DNA from: Alphaproteobacteria bacterium | Lineage (GTDB): Bacteria > Pseudomonadota > Alphaproteobacteria > DSM-16000 > Inquilinaceae | DNA: 64,000 nucleotides | NCBI GenBank assembly: GCA_009909005.1 | Contig: JAAAOG010000217.1 | Coordinates: forward strand, 1 to 64,000 | Direction of reading: 5' to 3' | Shown: in pieces, positions 17,793-25,878 of the stretch | Numbering within the stretch: the stretch's first letter is position 1 | Layout: every line of letters begins with the position of its first letter | Notes under the pieces: model-generated | Database searches by the model: none | The model's input: the letters and a program-made list of their open reading frames with translations, nothing else | What the model was told of the DNA's origin: nothing | Position numbers and translations under genes: made by a program

Positions 17793-18968
17793 TCATGCCG
17801 CCGACTTCCGGGCCAGCCTGTGGATCAGCGGCCCGATGTCCTGGATCGGCAAGACACTTTGACACAGGCCGGCGCTTGCCACGGCACCCGGCATTCCCCA
17901 CACCACGCTGGTCGCCTCGTCCTGGGCGACCACGACGCCGCCGGCCTCCGCGACCTGGCGGCATCCCTTCAATCCGTCCTGGCCCATGCCCGTCAGGATC
18001 ACCGCCAGCACCTTGCGGCCAAAGGCGGCGACGACGCTGCGGATCATCACGTCCACGGCGGGACGACAGAAATTCTCCGGCGGGTCCTGGTTGATTCGCA
18101 GGACCGGCGCGTCGGGCTTGCCGGCCACCACCATGTGGAAATTGCCCGGCGCCACATAGCAGTGCCCGCCGACCAGCGGCATGCCGTCCGCCGCCTCGCA
18201 GGTCGGAAGCCGGCACTGCCGGCCGATATGTTCGGCAAGGATGGTCGTGAACGTCGCCGGCATGTGCTGGGTGACGATGATCGGCTGGCTGACCCCGGCC
18301 GCCAGATGGCCGAGCAGCTTGAATAGCGCCTGCGGGCCGCCGGTCGAGCTGCCAATGGCGATGATGTCCGGATGGAAGGCGGACGGCATGGGTCGCAGGG
18401 TGATGGCACCCGGCTTGACCGGCTGGATCCGCGCCTCGCGCGGGGCGGCTGTGCGCGGAGCGGCCGGGCGCGGGCCGAGCGGCGCCCGGGCCGCCGCCTT
18501 GCCGCCGGGCCGGGTGGCCGCGCCCAGCGCCTTGACCTTGGCCAGCAGCTCTTCCTTGAAGGCGGCGGCGCTGTGCAGCTCGCGTACGGCGGTCGGCTTG
18601 GTGACGTATTCCGAGGCGCCCGCTTCCAGCGCCTTCAGGCTGATCTCGGCATTGCGCTTGGTCAGCGTCGAGGCCATGACGACCTTCGACGCCGGCGAGG
18701 CTTCCAGCAGCTTGGGCAGCGCCGTCAGCCCGTCCATCACCGGCATTTCGATGTCCAGAATGACGACATCGACCGGCTGGCGCGCGATGGCGTTGACCGC
18801 CATCTGGCCGTTGGGGACGGAGGAGACGACGCGGATTTCCGGGTCGGCCTCCAGCGTCCGGGTGAACAACCCGCGGATGACCGCGCTGTCATCCACCACC
18901 ATCACCCGATAGGGATCGGCGGCAGCGGCGGACGACGCAGCAGAGGCGGGTCGTGGGGACTCGGGCAC
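17793..18968 (-). CDS. cheB: Chemotaxis response regulator protein-glutamate methylesterase CheB
   Basis: 391 residues. A receiver domain at about 20-140 carries phospho-acceptor D72 in VVILDIEMPVMDG and the switch lysine in YVTKP. A linker rich in Ala/Pro/Arg follows. The C-terminal methylesterase (about 200-385) shows IIAIGSSTGGPQAL (active Ser), IVTQHMPATFT (active His) and VLAVILTGMGQDG (active Asp). It demethylates or deamidates chemoreceptors and opposes CheR. The start is GTG 18968 with AGGAG nine bases upstream. It lies between cheY and cheR in one leftward operon. Confidence 0.96.
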   Translation of the reverse strand: MPESPRPASAASSAAAADPYRVMVVDDSAVIRGLFTRTLEADPEIRVVSSVPNGQMAVNAIARQPVDVVILDIEMPVMDGLTALPKLLEASPASKVVMASTLTKRNAEISLKALEAGASEYVTKPTAVRELHSAAAFKEELLAKVKALGAATRPGGKAAARAPLGPRPAAPRTAAPREARIQPVKPGAITLRPMPSAFHPDIIAIGSSTGGPQALFKLLGHLAAGVSQPIIVTQHMPATFTTILAEHIGRQCRLPTCEAADGMPLVGGHCYVAPGNFHMVVAGKPDAPVLRINQDPPENFCRPAVDVMIRSVVAAFGRKVLAVILTGMGQDGLKGCRQVAEAGGVVVAQDEATSVVWGMPGAVASAGLCQSVLPIQDIGPLIHRLARKSAA

Positions 18969-19005
18969 GCGCGTGGCTCCTGCTCTCAGATCGCGTCACA
19001 TCGGT

Positions 19006-19371
19006 TCAGATCAGGCCGACCTGGGCGAATTTCGTCTGCACGATATCGCTGTCGAAGGGTTTCATAATGTATTCATTCGCACCGGAGCTTAACGCTTCCT
19101 GAATGTGGGCCAGATCGTTCTCCGTGGTGCAGAAAACGACGCGCGGCTGGTCGCCGCCGGTCATCTTTCGCAACCGGCGAAGGAATTCGATCCCGGTCAT
19201 CACCGGCATGTTCCAGTCGAGCAGGATGGCATCGGGCATCTGTCGGACACACACCTCCATCGCCTGCTGGCCGTCCTCCGCCTCTTCGCAGGTGAAATCC
19301 ATGCTCTCCAGGATCTTCCGGGCGACTTTCCGGACGACGCGCGAATCGTCGACCACCAGGCACGTCTTCAT
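19006..19371 (-). CDS. cheY: Single-domain response regulator CheY
   Basis: 121 residues, the normal CheY length. It has the DD pair in CLVVDDSRVVRKV, phospho-acceptor D52 in ILLDWNMPVMTG, the Thr in VVFCTTEND, and the lysine in YIMKPFD. It should carry the signal from CheA to the flagellar motor or another output. The start is set at ATG 19371 because GAGGA lies upstream at good spacing. An alternative ATG at 19455 overlaps the cheW stop (ATGA) and would add 28 residues, so translational coupling is also possible. Confidence 0.93.
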   Translation of the reverse strand: MKTCLVVDDSRVVRKVARKILESMDFTCEEAEDGQQAMEVCVRQMPDAILLDWNMPVMTGIEFLRRLRKMTGGDQPRVVFCTTENDLAHIQEALSSGANEYIMKPFDSDIVQTKFAQVGLI

Positions 19372-19451
19372 CCGCTTGTCCTCGTCCACGGCCACGATAT
19401 GAACCCGGTCCGCCGGGGCGATATCGAGGCCCGCACCGGCCGGGTTCGCCG

Positions 19452-19958
19452 TCATGCCGCCTCCCGCGTCGCGAAGTTGAGCAGCCGCGAGACGTCGAGC
19501 ACCACCATCAGCTGGTCGTTCAGGCGGTAGATGCCGGCCGAGACCTCCCGCCACAGCGGATCCAGCGTCGCCGGGTTGCGCTCGAAGTCCTTGGTGGCCA
19601 CCGCCACCACCTCGCCGACGCCGTCGACCATCAGGCTGTAGAGCTCGCCGCGATGGTCGACGACGATGCTCATGTCGTGGTCATCGCGCGGCTTCGGCTC
19701 CAGGCCGAGGCGCAGCCGGACGTCGATCGCCGTGACGATACGGCCGCGGAGGTTGAGCGAGCCGGCCACTTCCGGCGGCGCGAGCGGGATGCGTGTGATG
19801 CGCTGGGGGCCGAGCACATCCTGAACCTGCAGGACCGGGATGCCGAAGAGCTGGCCGGCGATCGTCATGGTGACGTAGTCGACGGAGTCCTCGTAGTCGC
19901 GGTCATCGTGTCTGGCGCCGTTGGACGCCTTGCCATTGGGCTTGCCGTGCGTGCTCAT
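19452..19958 (-). CDS. cheW: Chemotaxis coupling protein CheW
   Basis: 168 residues, a single CheW SH3-like domain after a 25-residue polar N-terminus. Typical strands are YVTMTIAGQLFGIPVLQVQD, GSLNLRGRIVTAIDVRLRL, MSIVVDHRGELYSLMVD and LMVVLDVSRLL. It links CheA to chemoreceptors. Its ATG overlaps the cheA stop (ATGA, 19955-19958), so translation is coupled. No receptor gene is in the window. Confidence 0.95.
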   Translation of the reverse strand: MSTHGKPNGKASNGARHDDRDYEDSVDYVTMTIAGQLFGIPVLQVQDVLGPQRITRIPLAPPEVAGSLNLRGRIVTAIDVRLRLGLEPKPRDDHDMSIVVDHRGELYSLMVDGVGEVVAVATKDFERNPATLDPLWREVSAGIYRLNDQLMVVLDVSRLLNFATREAA

Positions 19959-22690
19959 GCGGTCCCCCGGGTCTCGGAGAGGGTTTCGGACAGTGACGCG
20001 AGCAGGGTGTCGCGATCGAACTTGGCGACATAGTCGTTGAAGCCCGCCCGGCGGCCGCGATCCAGGTCACGCGGCGTGGCGTGCGAGGACAGCGCCACCA
20101 TCGGCGTGTGGTGCCAGCGGCAGCCGTTCTTCTTGACCTTCTCGGCGAAGTCGAAGCCGTTCATGCCCGGCATTTCGATGTCGCTGATGATGATGTCGAA
20201 GTCCTGCCCGGCATCGCACAGCGCCATGGCCTCGTCGACGCTTTGGACCGGGGTCACCGTGTAGCCGGCGACCGAGAGCATCGGCGCCAGCATGTTGCGG
20301 AAGAACGGGCTGTCGTCGACCAGCAGCACCCGCTCGTGGTGCTCCTCCTCGACCATCGCCTCGCCCTTGGAGGTGAACCAGTCGCGATAGGCCTGGGTCA
20401 GATAATAGCCGGCATCGATGACGTCGGTGGCTTTGCCGTCGATGATGGCGCTTCCCAGCAGGCCCGGCCCGTCGCCGCTCAGCTCGACCTGCATGTACTC
20501 TTCGACGATATCGACGATCTCATCGACCACCAGGCCCATGGAGCGGTCGCGGTCGGTGAAGACCAGCACCGGCTTGCGGCCGTCGCCGTCGCGGTCGATG
20601 GCGGAGCCCGGATCGAAGGGCACCAGCGGCATCAGCTTGCCGCGGTACTGCACCATCATCTGTCCGTTGGAGATCTCGATGCTCTTCTGCTCGACCTCTT
20701 CGAGACGGGCGACCAGGGCGAGCGGCACCGCCTTGGGCGCGCCGCCGGCGGCCTTGAAGATCAGCAGGGCCATGCGCTCCTCGTGATGTGCCTTGTGCTT
20801 GGTCTCGGCGGCATGGCTGGCCTCCTCGGCGAAGCTGATCTCGCCGGTGGACGAGGCGATGCCGTTGGGATCGAGGATCATGATGACGCTGCCATCGCCG
20901 AGAATGGTGTTGCCGGAGAACATCTCGATATGGCGCATGATCGGCGCCACCGGCTTGACCACGATCTCCTCGGTGTCGAACACCCGGTCGACGATGATGC
21001 CGAAGCTGTAGGTGCCGACCTGGGTGACGATGATGAACTGCTCGCTCTCCGACCCGCCCGCGGTGTCCAGCTTCAGCAGCTTGCGCAGGGAGACGAGCGG
21101 CAGCAGCCGGTCGCGCAGCCGCAGCACCGGGGTGCCGTGGATCTTCTCGACGGTGTGCTCGCTCTGGCCGCCGGCGCGGACCAGCTCGACGACGCTGATC
21201 TGCGGGATGGCGAAGCGCTCGCCGCCGCATTCGACGATCAGCGCGTTGACGATCGCCAGGGTCAGCGGGATCTTGATGGTGAAGGTGGAGCCCCGGCCTT
21301 CGACCGATTTCAGCTCGATGGTGCCGCCGATCTTCTCGATATTGGTGCGCACCACGTCCATGCCGACGCCGCGGCCGGAGACGCTGGTGACATTGGCGGC
21401 GGTCGAGAAGCCGGCCTTGAAGATCAGCTGCTGGACCTGCTGTTCCGTCATCGCGGCCAGCTCGGCCTCGCCGGCGACGCCGGTCGCCAGCGCCTTGGCC
21501 TTGATCTTCTCGATGTTCAGGCCGCGGCCGTCATCGGCGATCTGAATGATGATATGGCCGCCTTCGTGATAGGCGTTCAGGCGGACATGGCCGGTCTCGG
21601 TCTTGCCGGCCGCGGCCCGGTCGGCCGGCATCTCGACGCCGTGATCCGCGGAATTGCGGATCATGTGGGTCAGCGGATCCTTGATCAGCTCCAGCACCTG
21701 GCGGTCGAGCTCGGTATCCGCGCCCAGCATCTCCAGATCGATCTTCTTGCCGAGATCGTGCGAGAGGTCGCGGATCAGCCGCGGCAGCTTCGCCCAGGCA
21801 TTGCCGATCGGCTGCATGCGGGTCTTCATCACGCCTTCCTGCAATTCTGACGTGACGTGATTGAGTCGCTGCAGCGGGGCGGCGAATTCGCTTTCCTTCT
21901 GGTTGCGAAGGATCTGCATGACCTGGTTGCGGGTCAGCACCAGCTCCGAGACCATGGTCATCAGGTTCTCGAGCAGCTCGACATTGACCCGGATGGTCTG
22001 CGCCGCAACGGCCGAATCCTTGGTCTCCACCGCTTCGGATGGAGCGGCCGGCTCGGCCTTCGGCGCGGGCGCCTTGGCGGCCGGAGCGGGTTCGGGGACC
22101 GGTTGCGGGGCCGGCTCCGGCTCCGGCTCAACGACCGGTTCGGTCTGTGGTGCCGCCGCAAACGCCGCGTCCGCGGCCGCCATCTCGGCCATGGCTGCGG
22201 CCATATCGTCCGCCCGGGCCTCCGCCGGGTCCGCGGCCATGGCCGCCGGCTGCGCCTGTGGGGCCGGCTGCGGACCGAGCGGCGATGCCGGCAGCGTGTC
22301 GAGGTCCGGCTGCTCGCCTTCCGCCAGAAGGTTGAGATTGGCGATGAGGGCGGCATCGTCGCCGGCCGGCTCTTCCTCCTTGGCTTCCAGCTCGGCCAGG
22401 ATCGCCTTGATCGTATCCAGCGACTGCAGAATCAGCGTCACCGCCTCGGGCGTCACCTCCAGCCTGCCGTCGCGGAATTTTCCGAGAACATTCTCGGCCG
22501 CATGCGCCACCGTCTCAAGACGCGGCAGCCCGAGAAACCCGCAAGTCCCCTTGATCGTGTGAACGAGCCGGAAGATATTGCTGAGCAGTCCCGGATCGTT
22601 CGGCGTTTGCTCCAGCTTGACGAGTTCAAGGTCGAGGACCGACAAATTCTCAGCGGTCTCGGTCAGAAACTCACTAAGCAGGTCATCCAT
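19955..22690 (-). CDS. cheA: Chemotaxis histidine kinase CheA with tandem CheW-like domains and a receiver
   Basis: 911 residues, longer than E. coli CheA (654). The HPt domain has H44 in LVHTIKGTCGFLG. An Ala/Pro/Glu linker spans about 150-225, followed by the dimerisation and ATPase domains (DPLTHMIRNSADHGVE, IADDGRGLN, GRGVGMDVVRTN). Two successive CheW-like modules follow (ALIVECGGERFAIPQISVVE and LLIFKAAGGAPKAVPLALVA). A C-terminal receiver carries RVLLVDDSPFFRNML and FDIIISDIEMPGMNG. The hybrid layout suggests an internal phosphate sink or extra output. It is downstream of chpT and coupled to cheW by overlap. Confidence 0.95.
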   Translation of the reverse strand: MDDLLSEFLTETAENLSVLDLELVKLEQTPNDPGLLSNIFRLVHTIKGTCGFLGLPRLETVAHAAENVLGKFRDGRLEVTPEAVTLILQSLDTIKAILAELEAKEEEPAGDDAALIANLNLLAEGEQPDLDTLPASPLGPQPAPQAQPAAMAADPAEARADDMAAAMAEMAAADAAFAAAPQTEPVVEPEPEPAPQPVPEPAPAAKAPAPKAEPAAPSEAVETKDSAVAAQTIRVNVELLENLMTMVSELVLTRNQVMQILRNQKESEFAAPLQRLNHVTSELQEGVMKTRMQPIGNAWAKLPRLIRDLSHDLGKKIDLEMLGADTELDRQVLELIKDPLTHMIRNSADHGVEMPADRAAAGKTETGHVRLNAYHEGGHIIIQIADDGRGLNIEKIKAKALATGVAGEAELAAMTEQQVQQLIFKAGFSTAANVTSVSGRGVGMDVVRTNIEKIGGTIELKSVEGRGSTFTIKIPLTLAIVNALIVECGGERFAIPQISVVELVRAGGQSEHTVEKIHGTPVLRLRDRLLPLVSLRKLLKLDTAGGSESEQFIIVTQVGTYSFGIIVDRVFDTEEIVVKPVAPIMRHIEMFSGNTILGDGSVIMILDPNGIASSTGEISFAEEASHAAETKHKAHHEERMALLIFKAAGGAPKAVPLALVARLEEVEQKSIEISNGQMMVQYRGKLMPLVPFDPGSAIDRDGDGRKPVLVFTDRDRSMGLVVDEIVDIVEEYMQVELSGDGPGLLGSAIIDGKATDVIDAGYYLTQAYRDWFTSKGEAMVEEEHHERVLLVDDSPFFRNMLAPMLSVAGYTVTPVQSVDEAMALCDAGQDFDIIISDIEMPGMNGFDFAEKVKKNGCRWHHTPMVALSSHATPRDLDRGRRAGFNDYVAKFDRDTLLASLSETLSETRGTA

Positions 22691-22859
22691 GGCTCTTATT
22701 CCTATCGTCGGCGAGGACTGGCGAGATTACAAAAGGACAGGCGAACGGAACTCTGCGCCGCAGCGGATCATTGCGACGCTCGCAGAAACTGATTAAAAAG
22801 CTGTAAAGTGGAATTGACACTCGAACCTTGGCCCCAAGGCGACAGGGGCCGCCATGGGT

Positions 22860-23498
22860 TCAGCCGGCCGGCAGCCCGAGGCTGAACAGCAGCGCTCCGT
22901 CGGCCGTATCGGCCATGCCCAGCGGCAGGCCGTAGGTGCGGGCGAAAAGGCTGGTCACAAAGGGATGGACGGTCCGGGCGGTCAGCCCGGCCGGATCGGC
23001 CTCCGGCGACAGGGCATGGCGGGCGGCCTCGTCCAGGCCGACGCGGTCGCCGCGGGCGGTGACGGTCAGCCGGCCCGGCGCCGGGGTGCGGGCGAGCCCG
23101 ACGGCGATCGTGCCGCCATGGACCAGCGCGTCCTCCGCCAGCACGACAAGGTTGAGAATGACCTTGACGGCGCCATCCGGCAGGTGGCCGGCGGCGTCAT
23201 CCGGCAAGTCCCAGTCGAGCCGGCATTTTCCGTAGGAGAGATAGCGCACGGCAATGTCGCGCATGTCGCTGAGGTGCCCCGATGTCGATGCGCCGGCCGC
23301 CCCATAGGCCAGCCGGTAAAGCGCCAGAAGCGCCGCGGCGCGCTGGCCGCTCTGGCGGACGAGGCCCATCGCCTCGCCGACCATGTCGTCGCCGAGTTCC
23401 TCGATCAGTTCGATGCCGTTGTTGATCGCGCCGACCGGACTCACCAGTTCGTGGCAGAGGCGGGAGCAGAGCAGTTCGCTCACTCTCAGATCGACCAT
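22860..23498 (-). CDS. chpT: Histidine phosphotransferase ChpT
   Basis: 212 residues. The DHp-like helix carries phospho-acceptor H16 in CSRLCHELVSPVGAINNGIE, followed by a degenerate ATPase-like domain without nucleotide-binding boxes (VILNLVVLAEDALVHGG, LTARTVHPFVTSLFARTYGL). In Caulobacter, ChpT relays phosphate from CckA to CtrA and CpdR. The start is the ATG at 23498 with GGGGG upstream; longer in-frame starts overlap the DUF3553 gene region. It lies 169 bases upstream of cheA on the same strand, so shared transcription is possible. The 22691-22859 gap is A+T-richer and may hold the cheA promoter. Confidence 0.88.
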   Translation of the reverse strand: MVDLRVSELLCSRLCHELVSPVGAINNGIELIEELGDDMVGEAMGLVRQSGQRAAALLALYRLAYGAAGASTSGHLSDMRDIAVRYLSYGKCRLDWDLPDDAAGHLPDGAVKVILNLVVLAEDALVHGGTIAVGLARTPAPGRLTVTARGDRVGLDEAARHALSPEADPAGLTARTVHPFVTSLFARTYGLPLGMADTADGALLFSLGLPAG

Positions 23499-23649
23499 GG
23501 CGGCGCCCCCAGACGTAGCGGGTCGGGCTTCAGGGGTCCGGCCTTTAAGGTCGGAAAACCGGCCGGCCGGCTGCCGATAATCGTCATGCATCCGCACCAT
23601 AGCGCCATGGCCGGCTTCGGTGAAGGGGCAAAGACGGGAGAAGAGGCTG

Positions 23650-23826
23650 ATGCTGGACGGAATTCTTCCCGGGGCTCTGGTCCGCCATCCCGACCGGCCC
23701 GACTGGGGCCTGGGCCAGGTCCAGTCGGTGATCGGCGACCGCATCACGGTCAATTTCGAGAACGAAGGCAAGACGCTGATCAACGCCGCCCATATCCACC
23801 TGGAGCTGGTCGAGGCCCCGCGCTGA
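23650..23826 (+). CDS. DUF3553 domain protein
   Basis: 58-residue protein: ILPGALVRHPDRPDWGLGQV, then ITVNFENEGKTLINAAHI, which is the DUF3553 pattern. It looks like a small SH3/Tudor-like barrel of unknown role, often found beside chpT in alphaproteobacteria. The start is ATG 23650 with AGAGG eight bases upstream. It is divergent from chpT and converges on the Do protease, nine bases between stops. Confidence 0.85.
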   Translation: MLDGILPGALVRHPDRPDWGLGQVQSVIGDRITVNFENEGKTLINAAHIHLELVEAPR

Positions 23827-23835
23827 CGCCCGCCG

Positions 23836-25446
23836 TTACTCCTCTCCGGCGACGCGCAGGGCGACGAAGCGGAGGTCGCCCTCCCGGTTGATCAGCAGCA
23901 GCACCGAGTTGCGGCCGGCCTCTCGGGCATCCTCGACCCGTGCCGCGACGTCGGCCGGCGTTTCAACCGGCTCCTGGCCGACCTCGACGATCACCTCGCC
24001 GGGACGCAGCCCCTTCTCCTCGGCGGCCGTGCCGGGCAGCACGCGGGTGATCAGCACGCCCTGGCTCTGGGAGGGCAGGTCGTATTGCTGCCGCAGCTCG
24101 GCCGTGATCGCCGACAGGGTGAAGCCGAGATTCTCCAGCACCTCCGCCTGCGGCTTTTCCGCCTCCTCCTCGGGCGGGGCCTCGCCGGGCCCGGCGGTGA
24201 GCAGGCCTTCCTCTTCCGCCTGCTCCAGCTCGCCCAGCTCGACCTCCAGCGTCCGCCTCTCGCCGCGCCGCCAGACCACCACCTCGACAGTGCTGCCGAC
24301 GGCTGTCTCGGCCACCAGGCGCGGCAGGCGCCGCATCTCTTCCACCGGGCGGTCGTTGAAGCGCAGGATCACGTCGCCCGGCTGGATTCCGGCGTCCTCG
24401 GCCGGGCCGGTCGGGGTGACGCTGGCCACCAGGGCGCCGCGCGGCTCCTCCAGGCCGAGGCTCTCGGCGATCTCCTCGGTGACGGTCTGGATGCGCACGC
24501 CCAGCCATCCGCGCCGCGTCCGGCCGAACTCGATCAACTGATCGATGACCCCGCGGGCCAGGCTGGAGGGGATGGCGAAGCCGACCCCGACCGAGCCGCC
24601 GGTCGGCGAGAAGATCGCCGTGTTGATGCCGATGACCTGGCCGCCAAGGTTGAACATCGGACCGCCGGAATTGCCGCGGTTGATGGAGGCGTCGGTCTGG
24701 ATGAAGTCGTCATAGGGGCCGGAGCGGATATCGCGGGCGCGGGCCGAGATGATGCCGGCGGTGACCGACCCGCCGAGGCCGAAGGGATTGCCGATGGCGA
24801 TCACCCAGTCGCCGACCCGCATCGCCTCGCTGTCGCCCCAGGGCACGGCCGGCAGGGGCTCGTCCGCCTCGACCCGCAGCACCGCGAGGTCGGTGCGGTC
24901 GTCGGTGCCCACCACCTCGGCCGGATAGGCGGACTCATCCTGCAGAAGCACGGTGATCTCGTCGGCGCCCTGAATGACGTGGAAATTGGTGACGATATAG
25001 CCGTCCTCGGAAATGATGAAGCCGGAGCCGAGCGAGGTGGCCTGCCGCGGAATACCCTCCGGGCCCTCCCGCTCGTTGAAGAACTCGTCGAAGAAATCCC
25101 GGAACGGCGAGCCCGGCGGGAATTGCGGAATGTCCGGACCGGGCAGGTCGCCGCGGCGGACCGTCTGGGTCGTCGAGATATTGACGACCGACGGCAGCAG
25201 CTGGTCGGCCAGATCGGCAAAGCTGGTCGGCCGTTCCGGCATCGGGATCCCGGCCCCGGCAGGGTCGGGCTCCCCGGCAACAGCGTCCATCTCCGCCGGC
25301 GGTGCGGTCTCTTGCGCGAAGGCTGAGACAGGCGCGGTCCAGGCCAGGGCGGCGGCCAGCACCCAGACCAGAAGGACACCCACGGGGCCCGATGCGCGCG
25401 ACGCCGCGCCATCGCGATCGATCGTTCGAAATAAGTTGTCGGTCAC
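23836..25446 (-). CDS. degP: Do-family periplasmic serine protease (DegP/HtrA type)
   Basis: 536 residues with an N-terminal signal segment (about 22-45, cleaved near AFAQ). The trypsin-like domain has the catalytic His in YIVTNFHVI, Asp in DRTDLAVLRV and Ser in NRGNSGGPMFNLGG. Two PDZ domains follow (WLGVRIQTVTEEIAESLGL with AGIQPGDVILRFN, and LGFTLSAITAELRQQ with KGLRPGEVIVEVG). They are separated by a Glu-rich stretch (EAPPEEEAEKPQAE). It degrades or refolds damaged envelope proteins. The start is GTG 25446 with GAGAGG upstream. It shares direction with DUF2065, hflC and hflK, the usual neighbours; a four-copy 15-base repeat lies in its leader. Confidence 0.95.
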   Translation of the reverse strand: MTDNLFRTIDRDGAASRASGPVGVLLVWVLAAALAWTAPVSAFAQETAPPAEMDAVAGEPDPAGAGIPMPERPTSFADLADQLLPSVVNISTTQTVRRGDLPGPDIPQFPPGSPFRDFFDEFFNEREGPEGIPRQATSLGSGFIISEDGYIVTNFHVIQGADEITVLLQDESAYPAEVVGTDDRTDLAVLRVEADEPLPAVPWGDSEAMRVGDWVIAIGNPFGLGGSVTAGIISARARDIRSGPYDDFIQTDASINRGNSGGPMFNLGGQVIGINTAIFSPTGGSVGVGFAIPSSLARGVIDQLIEFGRTRRGWLGVRIQTVTEEIAESLGLEEPRGALVASVTPTGPAEDAGIQPGDVILRFNDRPVEEMRRLPRLVAETAVGSTVEVVVWRRGERRTLEVELGELEQAEEEGLLTAGPGEAPPEEEAEKPQAEVLENLGFTLSAITAELRQQYDLPSQSQGVLITRVLPGTAAEEKGLRPGEVIVEVGQEPVETPADVAARVEDAREAGRNSVLLLINREGDLRFVALRVAGEE

Positions 25447-25508
25447 TGTCGCGCCTCTCAGTCCTGTCCCGTCGGGCGGCTAAATCAAGGCAGGGAATAT
25501 GGTTCCTT

Positions 25509-25568
25509 GAGGGCAAGCCATGGGAGGGCAAGCCATGGGAGGGCAAGCCATGGGAGGGCAAGCCATGG
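25509..25568. repeat. Four perfect 15-bp tandem repeats in the degP leader
   Basis: The unit GAGGGCAAGCCATGG is repeated four times without mismatch at 25509-25523, 25524-25538, 25539-25553 and 25554-25568. It lies 60 bases upstream of the Do-protease GTG (on the minus strand) and 45 bases past the DUF2065 stop. Each unit contains the palindrome CCATGG. Copy number is likely to vary between strains by slippage. Confidence 0.95.
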
Positions 25569-25613
25569 GCCGGGTGTGGCGATACGGCGCCTGCCGCTCG
25601 CCCGCCCGCCCGC

Positions 25614-25802
25614 TCACCCCATACGCACCAGCCAGACGATGACCAGCCCGACACAGGCCGCCGCCAGCCCGCCGGCGCGCAGGGTGGAGGCCGGCAGCTC
25701 CAGCACCGCCACCACCATACGCTTCATCGGCTCCGGAAAGGCAGCGTAAAGCAGCCCTTCGATCACCAGCACCAGCCCGAATGCGGTCAGGAGGTCGGTC
25801 AC
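25614..25802 (-). CDS. DUF2065 (YjeT-like) small membrane protein
   Basis: 62 residues, two hydrophobic helices around a short loop: TDLLTAFGLVLVIEGLLYAA, FPEPMKRM, then LRAGGLAAACVGLVIVWLV. This matches DUF2065, the family of E. coli YjeT, also found next to hflKC. The function is unknown. The start is GTG 25802, where family members usually begin; the longer frame lacks family resemblance. No good ribosome site is visible. It lies 76 bases downstream of hflC on the same strand. Confidence 0.85.
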   Translation of the reverse strand: MTDLLTAFGLVLVIEGLLYAAFPEPMKRMVVAVLELPASTLRAGGLAAACVGLVIVWLVRMG

Positions 25803-25878
25803 GGCACAGGCCGGAGGGCAACAAAGCAGCGCGGCCGGCCGCACCATGCGACCGGCCGCATCCGGTTACCGTTCATAC

